Origin: Lamellibrachia satsuma
Taxonomy: Eukaryota; Annelida; Polychaeta; Sabellida; Siboglinidae
Direction: 5' to 3'
NCBI GenBank assembly: GCA_033239005.1
Contig: BSQZ01000001.1
Location: forward strand, 7,944,000 to 8,007,999
Length of the DNA: 64,000 bases
Position 1 is the stretch's first letter. Each line of letters starts with the position of its first letter. The notes under the pieces were generated by a model. It saw only the letters and a program-made list of their open reading frames with translations, made no database searches and was not told the origin of the DNA. This document shows positions 57,600-64,000 of this stretch, piece after piece. A program made the translations under genes and the position numbers.

Positions 57600-58034
57600 A
57601 AGCCGCAGTTTAAGTTTGAACCTATATCAAATATTGATATAATTAAGTGGTTAAAGTATTTTAAAGTAAAGAATTTTAATGGTGTTTATTCTAGAGATAA
57701 TGTTAAAAAATACAAAATAGGATATTATATATTAAATATGGATGATGTTAGTGGGGGTGGAACTCATTGGGTTGCCATGAATGTTAGAAGTAATATAATT
57801 GATTATTTTGATAGTTTTGGTATGCCTCCATTAAAAGAGATAGTAGATAAGAAGTTTAAGTATCAGTATAATAATATACAATATCAGAGTAATAATAGTG
57901 TGTTGTGTGGTTATTGGGCTATATATTTTATAAACGAAGGGTTTAAAGGAAAACCATATTATGAGATACTACAACCTTTATCTGTAGTGGATACTAAGTA
58001 TAATGAGAACTTTATAATAAAATATTTCACCTAA
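57582..58034 (+). CDS. Adenain-like cysteine protease, N-terminus damaged
   Basis: The conserved frame is open from about 57582 to 58034. It has KFEPISNIDIIKWLKYFKVK, the catalytic His in GGGTHWVAMNV, the acid in IDYFDSFGMPP and the Gln/Cys pair in YQSNNSVLCGYWAIYFI, so the active site is complete. The upstream ATG likely used by the family (57586) is in another frame and stops after four codons, indicating a frameshift near 57597. An internal ATG at 57738 would lose about 50 residues before the histidine but keep the triad. The protease would process capsid and core proteins. Confidence 0.85.
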   Translation, partial: NHGQLLKPQFKFEPISNIDIIKWLKYFKVKNFNGVYSRDNVKKYKIGYYILNMDDVSGGGTHWVAMNVRSNIIDYFDSFGMPPLKEIVDKKFKYQYNNIQYQSNNSVLCGYWAIYFINEGFKGKPYYEILQPLSVVDTKYNENFIIKYFT

Positions 58035-58045
58035 CTATATAGTAT
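58035..58045 (+). promoter_or_regulatory. CTATATAGTAT start motif, fibre gene
   Basis: The motif follows the protease stop (TAA, 58032-58034) without a gap and touches the ATG at 58046. Confidence 0.5.
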
Positions 58046-59326
58046 ATGGGTATTATAAATGAAATAAGGATTGTGCCTGCGGCAACAGAAGTTAATACAG
58101 CTAGATTAGAGTCTAGGTTGCAAATACTAACTAATGAGGTCCACACTAATTATATTAGCACAGATGGTAGTATTGGTATGCAATCTAATTTAAACATGGA
58201 TGAAAACAAAATAATAAATATATCAACAGACTATCCCCCCTCTGACCAAGCCCAAGCTGTTTCATGGTCCCAGGTTTTAAAATTTGTGAGAATAGCCACA
58301 AAAGATCTTTTTAGAAAGGTTGGAGGCAAAATAACTGGTAATGTTAATATGGATGGTAACAAAATACTAAATCTATCAACAGACTATCCTCCTTCTGACC
58401 GAGCTCAAGCTCTTTCATGGTCCCAAATTGTACAGTTTTTTAGAAGATCTACAATAAACCTTGCTAATAAAACTGGAGAGACATTTAGTGGCGATATTAA
58501 TATGAATAATAATAAAATAATAAATATTCCTGATCCTGTTGATGATGGTGATGTTGTTAATAAAAGAACTGTAGATTTAAAACTTAATATAGGTATGTTT
58601 TTAGGAGCCAGAGCTCTTATTGGTGTTCCTACTCTTAATGATCTAGTATTTATTCTTGTGCCTGATTTATCATTAATGCGTGTTGATGAATTAGAAAAAG
58701 TAATAGAAGTTACAGATCCAATAAATGATCTTCACTTTATACAAAATGAAGGTAGAAAAAGACCTACCCTTAGATATGATTCAGCAACAAAACACCATTA
58801 TTTAAAATTTAATGGAACTAACAATAATTTAGTTCTCCAAAATTATCAAATTGATAGATTAGGGGGGCGGGGTGCTTATACAACAACTTTATTTTTATTA
58901 GTCAAAACATATAATCAAGCCCCACAATCACAATTTGGGTGGGGAGGTGATACAGAAAGGTTTAATGCGCATATACCTCATAGTAATGGAGCAATATTTT
59001 TAGATTATGGAAACTGTTCTTCTTATAGACTTGAAATCCACAGCCAACAAAACATTCTTGGTAATCTGGAATTGTGGACAATGCTTATTAGTGAAAATGA
59101 TAAAGAAGTATTTAGAGGAACTAGTAGTATAATGCCTATATATAGACAAGTCCGGGGTTTTGCTGAACTGCCACAAGATTCTAAAAATGATTTTTTTATT
59201 GGAAGTGGTATTAATACTAATTTTTGTAAAATGGATTTATATTCTTTATTAATATATTCTCGCGCGCTTCCTATTATTGAGCTAGAAGGAATGTTTAGGT
59301 ATTTTAAAAACAAGTATAATGTATAA
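58046..59326 (+). CDS. Fibre-like receptor-binding candidate with phage-tail-fibre-type repeats
   Basis: This 426-residue protein has an N-terminal region with three repeats spaced about 51 residues. They are NLNMDENKIINISTDYPPSD (about 49), NVNMDGNKILNLSTDYPPSD (about 100) and DINMNNNKIINIPDPVDDGD (about 151), the last followed by VVNKRTVD. This NMxxNKIxxLxxPxxxxDAVNKxYVD pattern is the shaft repeat known from bacteriophage tail fibres. The repeats alternate with AQAxSWSQ segments. The C-terminal half (about 245-426), with HHYLKFNGTNNNLVLQNYQ, LWTMLISENDKEVFRG and DLYSLLIYSRALPIIELEGM, looks like a LamG/concanavalin-type beta sandwich. A trimeric fibre with a lectin-like head is inferred. 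The frame is intact and the gene is the last before the right repeat. Confidence 0.75.
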   Translation: MGIINEIRIVPAATEVNTARLESRLQILTNEVHTNYISTDGSIGMQSNLNMDENKIINISTDYPPSDQAQAVSWSQVLKFVRIATKDLFRKVGGKITGNVNMDGNKILNLSTDYPPSDRAQALSWSQIVQFFRRSTINLANKTGETFSGDINMNNNKIINIPDPVDDGDVVNKRTVDLKLNIGMFLGARALIGVPTLNDLVFILVPDLSLMRVDELEKVIEVTDPINDLHFIQNEGRKRPTLRYDSATKHHYLKFNGTNNNLVLQNYQIDRLGGRGAYTTTLFLLVKTYNQAPQSQFGWGGDTERFNAHIPHSNGAIFLDYGNCSSYRLEIHSQQNILGNLELWTMLISENDKEVFRGTSSIMPIYRQVRGFAELPQDSKNDFFIGSGINTNFCKMDLYSLLIYSRALPIIELEGMFRYFKNKYNV

Positions 59327-59431
59327 TAGTTGTGTGTTTTATAAGTGAGTTTATTAATTAACGCTCCAGAGTATAATTTTATACTCTAGAACTAGAAGTT
59401 TGTTAGTGTTTATACTAATTAATAACTAATC

Positions 59432-59441
59432 CTATAGTATA
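59432..59441 (+). promoter_or_regulatory. CTATAGTATA start motif, TIR gene
   Basis: The motif directly precedes the ATG at 59442 and straddles the inner edge of the terminal repeat. Confidence 0.45.
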
Positions 59442-59840
59442 ATGACAGATCCAAAAGAAGTTATAAAGTATATTAAATTTTATTCTAATGAGAATACTAG
59501 TGTTATAATCAAGTCTGCTTTAGCTTATAAATATTTATATTTAAAGAATTTTGGTACAGATTTAGATTTGGAGGACATTATAAAGGCTAATGATTATAGT
59601 ATGGGATTAATTGGCCCTAATAATGGCTGCCTTACTAGTATTTTAGAGTGGGTGTTTGGCAGTATCAAGTGTTGCCACACCCATTCAGTACTCCATGATG
59701 CATACGGCCGATTTTATTTATGTCACAAAAAAGATAGGGGGTATTGTTATTATTGGTCAAGATCAACTAATTACATGAAAAAGTCTCCATTATTAGGGCA
59801 TCTGACAGGATTGTGGTTTAGTTTATTTAATAGAGTATAA
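59442..59840 (+). CDS. TIR-encoded 132-aa protein with Cys/His and HD-x-Y motif
   Basis: An intact frame lies wholly inside the right terminal repeat; the left repeat carries a frameshifted copy. It is helical at the N-terminus (IKFYSNENTSVIIKSALAYK). It then has GLIGPNNGCLTSILEW, SIKCCHTHSVLHDAYGRFYL and DRGYCYYWSRSTNYMKK, and a hydrophobic C-terminus. The CCxxHxxxxHDAYG arrangement with an upstream GPNN is reminiscent of a phospholipase A2 active site and Ca loop, but spacing differs and I do not claim it. Function unknown. Confidence 0.65.
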   Translation: MTDPKEVIKYIKFYSNENTSVIIKSALAYKYLYLKNFGTDLDLEDIIKANDYSMGLIGPNNGCLTSILEWVFGSIKCCHTHSVLHDAYGRFYLCHKKDRGYCYYWSRSTNYMKKSPLLGHLTGLWFSLFNRV

Positions 59841-59976
59841 TAGTCTCTTACAAGGACTCTTTTAGTGGTGTTTTATAAAGTGGTAGTGTATACCTAAATA
59901 AACAGTTAATTTTGAATTTAGTTTCGTTTTGGATTTGGTCTCGTTTTGGATTTGGCCTCGTTTTGGATTTGACATA

Positions 59977-60017
59977 TGACCTTGACCTCGTTTTGGATTT
60001 GACCTTGACCTTGACCT
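59977..60017 (-). promoter_or_regulatory. Cluster of AGGTCA direct repeats in right TIR
   Basis: The mirror of 46271-46311: TGACCTTGACCT at 59977-59988 and three contiguous TGACCT at 60000-60017. Confidence 0.4.
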
Positions 60018-60271
60018 AGTTATTTATGAGCGCAATTTATATTTGGGTTTTGGTGGGTCTTAAGGGTATGTTTGGAATGAGCGCAATTTATATTTGGGTT
60101 TTGGAGGCCCTTAGGGGTATGTTTGGAATGAGCGCAATTTATATTTGGGTTTTGGTGGGTCTTAAGGGTATGTTTGGTGTGTTTATTGGTTTTGCGCTTG
60201 TAGCGGCCCCTCAAAACGTGCTTTTGGGGGGTTTTAAAAAATGCGCTGGTACCCCCAAGTACTATACTACT

Positions 60272-60277
60272 TACGTG
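60272..60277. other. Right target-site duplication TACGTG of inner Polinton
   Basis: It matches 46011-46016 exactly and lies directly outside the right terminal repeat. Confidence 0.95.
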
Positions 60278-61188
60278 CCGTTGTAGGCGTCGTTGTCGAT
60301 GCAGCACAGTACGAGACGTTTCGGCAGGGAGCCGAGGAACAGGTTCTCGTGCGTGTGCGACAGAGCGCCCGCGGGAATGGAGTACACCTTGCATTCGACG
60401 GGTCGTAACGGATACTTGACCGTGGCCCGCTCGAGAGCCATGATGTGAGCCTTCTGCACGGCCGGAGTGATGGTGGCCTTCTTGACGAACAAGGACGCGT
60501 TGACGATGGTTATCTTGTACTCGTTCTGTCCACCGGCTATCAGCGCAAACGCGGGCGTGCTGCGCACCAGGCGTAACTTGACGTCGACACCGTTGATCAG
60601 GAATTTATCCTGCAGAAACATATCCACGTGGAGACGACCCATCATGTCGACCACGCGACTGCCGGCTATGTAGTCTCGTCGAGTCACGAACCCGGGGTTA
60701 GGATCGGGTCCGGCGGCTAGCTCGGCGGCGTGCATGCGACTAGCCTTGTCCTTGTACCACAGCTGATTCGTCAGCTGCGTCGACTTGGCATCGAATCCGT
60801 AACTCAGCAGCGCCTCTATGTAGGAACGATACGGGTACGAGTTGGAGGACGAAGAGGTCACGAGCGTGTCGTTCAGGGAGAGGTCGACGTGGCTGAACAG
60901 CGAATGCAAGAAGTTGTTCACCGGTCCCACGGGCTCGCCCACATCGATAGGGTTACCGTCGGCGCGCGTCACCTTCACCTGCAGGTGGAGCATCGTGTTG
61001 GCGAGATCTATGTAGTCGTCTCCCGATCCGGGGATGAAGAATTCTATCGGGCCTCCAGAGTCCAGAGAGGCCATGGGTTGATGTTCCACCACGTGACTGT
61101 CGGCGATGCAGTTCTGAGTGGGGGGTACGGTAAAGAGATCCAGCTCGGTCTTGACCCCCTCGCACGACTGTCTATGCACGAAAGCCAT
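60272..61188 (-). pseudogene. Outer Polinton major capsid protein, N-terminal part (F54H12.2-like, split)
   Basis: The frame starts at 61188 with MAFVHRQSCEGVKTELDLFT and carries FFIPGSGDDYIDLANTMLHL, NNFLHSLFSHVDLSLNDTL and YRSYIEALLSYGFDAK. These are hallmarks of the F54H12.2-like capsid proteins widespread in invertebrate genomes. It is cut after about 305 residues by the inner Polinton and resumes at 46016. No other lesion is visible. The start overlaps the end of the pX-like gene by 17 bases. Confidence 0.9.
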
Positions 61189-61573
61189 CGTTGTCGTCGA
61201 ATATGTCGGCCGTGCGTTTCTTGGACGTCCGTTTCTTGCGACGTCTCTTTACTGCAGTGCCGAACGTCCTTGCACCCGCTCCTTTTATACGTTTACCAGG
61301 GGGTCGCGGAATACTGCTCAGCACGGCATCGGTGACGCGTCGTTTGGCAGCCGTTTTTATGTTCTGGCCTGATAAGACGTCGCCAGCTATGCGAACGCCG
61401 GTCTTCAACGCTCCCCTGCCCAACGCCACGGCACCTCTCTTGATGAGCGGCATGGCGCTGCGCAACAGACCGCCGAACAGACTGCCCAGTCCGTGACCTC
61501 GCTGGTATTGCGCACCGGCGAAGTAGGGCAGCGCACCGCCAGCCTGACGCGCGTAATAATCGTTGTAATTCAT
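61172..61573 (-). CDS. pX/pVI-like basic virion protein of outer Polinton
   Basis: This 133-residue protein starts MNYNDYYARQAGGALPYFAG. It continues with an amphipathic Gly-rich helix region, GLGSLFGGLLRSAMPLIKRG, then GRGALKTGVRIAGDVLSGQN, and ends with a strongly basic nuclear-signal-like VKRRRKKRTSKKR. The layout matches Polinton and adenovirus internal proteins that disrupt membranes and condense DNA (family knowledge; role here inferred). It overlaps the minor capsid gene by one base at 61573 and the capsid start by 17 bases. Confidence 0.78.
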   Translation of the reverse strand: MNYNDYYARQAGGALPYFAGAQYQRGHGLGSLFGGLLRSAMPLIKRGAVALGRGALKTGVRIAGDVLSGQNIKTAAKRRVTDAVLSSIPRPPGKRIKGAGARTFGTAVKRRRKKRTSKKRTADIFDDNDGFRA

Positions 61574-62403
61574 CAGAACAGTCCGGTCTTGCGTCGACGA
61601 AAATGAAGCGTCACCGTCACTCTACCGTATTCGAATGGCACGCGTCGACCCATGTCGTTCCTTATATCCACCTCGATCGAGTTGAAGTTCGAGCACAACA
61701 GGGGTACGTAGTGCACGTTAGTGAAACGAGCGGACACCCTGTCACCGTGACGTCCGCTAATCGGAAGGGCGCGCAACAGAGGCGCGAGAGTGTCACCCAC
61801 TATACGAGACTCCACGATGTCCGTGTAGACGTAGAGGGTGTCGAACCCCTGCGTCAGGTTCACCACATCGTCGGCCTCGATGTGGAAGGGGTACGCCGAG
61901 TCGGGATGGCGGGAGTCGTTGGGGAGGACGGGAGATGACGTAACCGCCTTCGGCTCGCTGGCTACGGGTTCACGGAATCCCAACAGGGACGCCGTCGCGC
62001 TGTGGTGCGGTATGGTGAACAGGGTGTTCGCTGTCATGTGTAACGTCATTTTCTGAGTGACGGAACTATAGCTCATTTGAGCCTTTGTCTCCTCCGTCTG
62101 CATACTGTACAGTCCCTTGTTGACGTGATACAGCAATGTTAACGGATCGTCGTAATACCCGCACGACAACTTCGAACGTCGGGACGAGTCCGCAGCATCG
62201 ATCGTGTTGAGGAAGAACCAGACATCGTTCTCCGTGACGTTGTACCAAGTGTGTGGATACTGGATCTCAGCCAACCCACACTCCCACTCGCCGGTAAGAT
62301 CGATGCGTTGAGGCAAGGCCGTGACGTAATGGGTCAAGGTGTTGCCGGGGTGCATCTTCATGGAAGCGTTGCTAGGCAGCGTCATGTAGAAATCAGTCGC
62401 CAT
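61573..62403 (-). CDS. Minor capsid protein (penton-like) of outer Polinton
   Basis: This 276-residue protein begins MATDFYMTLPSNASMKMHPG and contains WECGLAEIQYPHTWYNVTEN near residues 37-56, matching the WYNVT block of the inner element's protein at 54453. The C-terminus IEVDIRNDMGRRVPFEYGRV is followed by a beta-strand and basic tail. It overlaps the membrane-protein gene by 11 bases. The frame is intact. Confidence 0.85.
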   Translation of the reverse strand: MATDFYMTLPSNASMKMHPGNTLTHYVTALPQRIDLTGEWECGLAEIQYPHTWYNVTENDVWFFLNTIDAADSSRRSKLSCGYYDDPLTLLYHVNKGLYSMQTEETKAQMSYSSVTQKMTLHMTANTLFTIPHHSATASLLGFREPVASEPKAVTSSPVLPNDSRHPDSAYPFHIEADDVVNLTQGFDTLYVYTDIVESRIVGDTLAPLLRALPISGRHGDRVSARFTNVHYVPLLCSNFNSIEVDIRNDMGRRVPFEYGRVTVTLHFRRRKTGLF

Positions 62404-62713
62404 TGCGTCTCAACGTGGGATTGGGCAGTAGGTAACCCAAAGAACTACTCAACAGAGCCGTCCACAGATTAGAATCGACGTGACCTTTCGTCAGGTTGTA
62501 AATGCTGATCAGAATGACCGTGTACAAGACGACGACCTGACACAGAAACACGATCTCCTCTTTGGGGCACTCGGTACCGAACAGATGCCAGGGAGTGCTG
62601 TCTGGCTCGTTCGGTGCAGCGTCAGTACAGTCCTCGTGTTCGTCCACCTCCTTCTCCTCCTCCTCGTCTATGATGGTGGTGCAGGTCGGTGGTGGTTTCG
62701 AGTCGTGTGTCAT
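62393..62713 (-). CDS. Small membrane protein of outer Polinton
   Basis: This 106-residue protein has an acidic N-terminus with DEEEEKEVDEHEDC (about 17-30), one clear membrane helix VFLCQVVVLYTVILISIYNL (about 55-74) and a short C-terminus. I do not recognise its function. Placement between integrase and capsid genes, with overlap into the minor capsid gene, supports it as a real gene. Confidence 0.65.
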   Translation of the reverse strand: MTHDSKPPPTCTTIIDEEEEKEVDEHEDCTDAAPNEPDSTPWHLFGTECPKEEIVFLCQVVVLYTVILISIYNLTKGHVDSNLWTALLSSSLGYLLPNPTLRRNGD

Positions 62714-62743
62714 TGCTCGAATGCAGTGTCGGCATGTGCGAGG

Positions 62744-63811
62744 CTAGTCTTTATAGTTGACGAGTCCCTTGACATCGATCCAGCTGTTGAAGTGGGAGGA
62801 ACAGCCGAACCATTTCACCAAAGCTTCCTTTCGTCTACCGACTGTACGGCGTTTCAGTACCGCTTCAACACGGTACACCTTATCAAAGGGTACCGTCACC
62901 TTCTGCAGCTCCAGTTCGTAGAAGGTACCCTCCAGCACTTCGCCGAGATCGTCCCGCAAGCGATACACGGGTGGATCGGAGGGGTGAACCTCGTGTATCG
63001 TGAACAACTCTTCGCTCCAGTTCGTCTCGTAGCCCTTTTCGAACGTGCGTTTGTACTTGCTGACACGCACGCGATCTGACACGTGCAACTTGGGCACGCC
63101 CTTACCATCGTGACCGTACAGACGTTGCCACACCTGTTCCTGGTTCTGTGCATTCACCTGTGACGGAGCCATACCGATCATGCGGTGGCGGGCATTGTTA
63201 TACGATCGCATCAGGTCCGGAAGGATGTCGATTTACCGCCACGTCTGGTGTTTCGTGAAGTAGCGCCACATGCGCGTCTTCAACGTTCCGTTGAACCGTT
63301 CCACGACGGCTGCCTTCGTCTCCGCGTTGTGCGTGTAGAAGTAATGTATGTCGTAACGCTTCAATAGCGCCTGAACGGATTTGTTCCGGAATTCTGTGCC
63401 TTTATCCGTCTGCAAGGTCTGGGGGCGAACGTCGACGAACGTGGATTGCAGCGCCGCCACCAACGACGCCGCGGACTTGTTCTTCATGGGAACACACCAG
63501 GCCACTTTCGAGAAGACGTCGATCATCGTGAGGAGAAAGGCCATACCGTCGTTGACGCGTTTGACCTTCGACATGTCCACGAGATCGGCCTGCCACTGCT
63601 GATGCATACCACCCACGATGACTTGTCGTCTCCTGAAATGACGTCTCGCTGGTTTGTGTAAGGTGTAGGTGTCCTGTGCCGACAACCATGCCTTGACGGT
63701 CTTCTCTGGCAGGCGCGTGACGCGTCGCAAGCCAGCGACGCCGCCATAACTGCCTACCTTCGTGGGATCGAAGTAGACCCCACTCAAGGTGCGGTCTCCC
63801 CTCTGTGCCAT
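62744..63811 (-). pseudogene. Retroviral-type integrase of outer Polinton, one nonsense codon
   Basis: The start is taken as the ATG at 63809-63811 (MAQRGDRTLSGVYFDPTKVG), the first Met with family-like sequence. Motifs are GLRRVTRLPEKTVKAWLSAQ, the catalytic Asp in QWQADLVDMSKV, the second Asp in LQTDKGTEFRN and Glu in KAAVVERFNGTLKTRMW. The frame is interrupted by one in-frame TAA at 63233-63235. It continues in the same frame to 62744 with SYNNARHRMIG, SDRVRVSKYKRTFEKGYETN and a chromo-like RRKEALVKWFGCSSHFNSW. All catalytic residues are upstream of the stop. Confidence 0.87.
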
Positions 63812-64000
63812 CAAAAGAGGAGGAGGACCGATGTGTTGACGGGGGCGGTGACGTTGACTCCGGAGTACGACTGCTGACGAATGACGAGGAGCACGCCGAC
63901 GTGTACTAGGACACACACTATGGCACCCACAACGCAAGCGGTGGAACAACAACGGTCTAGTAGCGTAACCATAGTCTGAATAACACCTGTTGTATAAGAA
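63812..64000. other. Upstream of outer integrase; no gene assigned
   Basis: A minus-strand frame extends to 63952 but its residues are low-complexity and unlike integrases, so the ATG at 63811 is preferred. The last 60 bases turn AT-richer. Confidence 0.4.

Larger units (their letters stand above)
46017..60271. mobile_element. Inner Polinton/Maverick (adintovirus-like), complete, 14,255 bp
   Basis: It is bounded by inverted repeats of about 839 bp beginning AGTAGTATAGTACTTGGGGG and by the TACGTG duplication. All internal genes lie on the plus strand. They are protein-primed DNA polymerase B, packaging ATPase, PLA2-like protein, integrase, zinc-ribbon protein, conserved unknown, minor capsid, small charged protein, major capsid, pX-like protein, adenain-like protease and fibre-like protein. 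It is markedly AT-rich next to the GC-rich outer element. Several genes carry one or more frameshifts. Confidence 0.95.
59434..60271 (-). repeat. Right terminal inverted repeat of inner Polinton
   Basis: It is the inverted counterpart of 46017-46855. Identity stops inside the start motif of the enclosed gene: the right copy has CTATAGTATA before the ATG, the left only ATAGTATA. It includes three 51-bp subrepeats (60026-60180; frames reading MSAIYIWVLVGLKGMFG are an artefact of these). Confidence 0.93.
60272..64000 (-). mobile_element. Outer Polinton/Maverick, right part (runs off the window)
   Basis: GC-rich genes on the minus strand are packed with short overlaps: integrase, small membrane protein, minor capsid, pX-like protein, major capsid N-terminus. 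No DNA polymerase or packaging ATPase is visible in this part or at 45115-46016. If they exist they lie beyond 64000. Confidence 0.88.

Noticed and set aside
60026..60286. MSAIYIWVLVGLKGMFG repeat protein in the terminal repeat
   Set aside because: It is the translation of three 51-bp subrepeats and lacks the element's start motif. The opposite-strand frame over the same repeats is equally open.
60730..61372. Plus-strand open frames antisense to the outer capsid and pX-like genes
   Set aside because: They have no homologous motif, while the minus strand carries continuous conserved capsid sequence.

Overview
The window is invertebrate metazoan genomic DNA. It shows spliced genes with GT-AG introns, CR1/L2-type LINEs, hAT and piggyBac remnants, tRNA-derived SINEs, long microsatellites and two nested Polinton/Maverick (adintovirus-like) elements. 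A lophotrochozoan-like invertebrate is plausible, but I cannot name the species from sequence alone.

Layout. Positions 1-21.6 kb are a repeat graveyard: a broken LINE (1-2.5 kb), a CR1-type LINE on the minus strand with a PHD + SGNH-esterase ORF1 (5.4-9.7 kb), a 33-bp minisatellite with a 688-bp higher-order period (10.8-12.6 kb), an L2-like LINE (13.9-16.1 kb), a hAT transposase remnant (17.2-18.5 kb) and two more minisatellite fields (18.6-21.1 kb). A lone SAM-like first exon lies at 21.7 kb. It is followed by a 300-bp TA tract and a pure 804-bp AC tract.

From 24.25 to 43.06 kb, ten exons on the plus strand with matching splice phases encode the N-terminal part (about 430 residues: signal peptide, 2 Ig, 2 FN3) of an NCAM/Fasciclin-2-like adhesion protein. 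They include a 27-nt microexon. No downstream (membrane/cytoplasmic) exons are visible. Its introns carry TTAA-flanked DNA transposons, a piggyBac-like element, and two minisatellites that have amplified a splice donor and a splice acceptor.

From 45.1 kb to the window end lies a Polinton inside a Polinton. The outer element is GC-rich with all genes on the minus strand: integrase, small membrane protein, minor capsid, pX/pVI-like basic protein, major capsid of the F54H12.2-like type, and adenain-like protease. Its major capsid gene is split by a complete AT-rich 14,255-bp inner Polinton (46017-60271), which has ~839-bp terminal inverted repeats starting AGTAGT and a perfect 6-bp target duplication TACGTG. 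The inner element encodes, all on the plus strand: protein-primed family B DNA polymerase, A32-like packaging ATPase, parvovirus-type PLA2 domain protein, chromodomain integrase, zinc-ribbon transcription-factor-like protein, a conserved unknown protein, minor capsid, a small acidic/basic protein, major capsid, a broken pX-like protein, adenain-like protease, and a fibre-like protein with phage-tail-fibre-type repeats. One further ORF lies inside the terminal repeats. Most genes begin directly after a shared CTATATAGTATA-like motif that often overlaps the previous stop codon, which looks like an element-specific promoter. Polymerase, ATPase and capsid frames are open. Integrase, PLA2, pX-like and protease starts carry frameshifts, so the copy seems recent but decaying.
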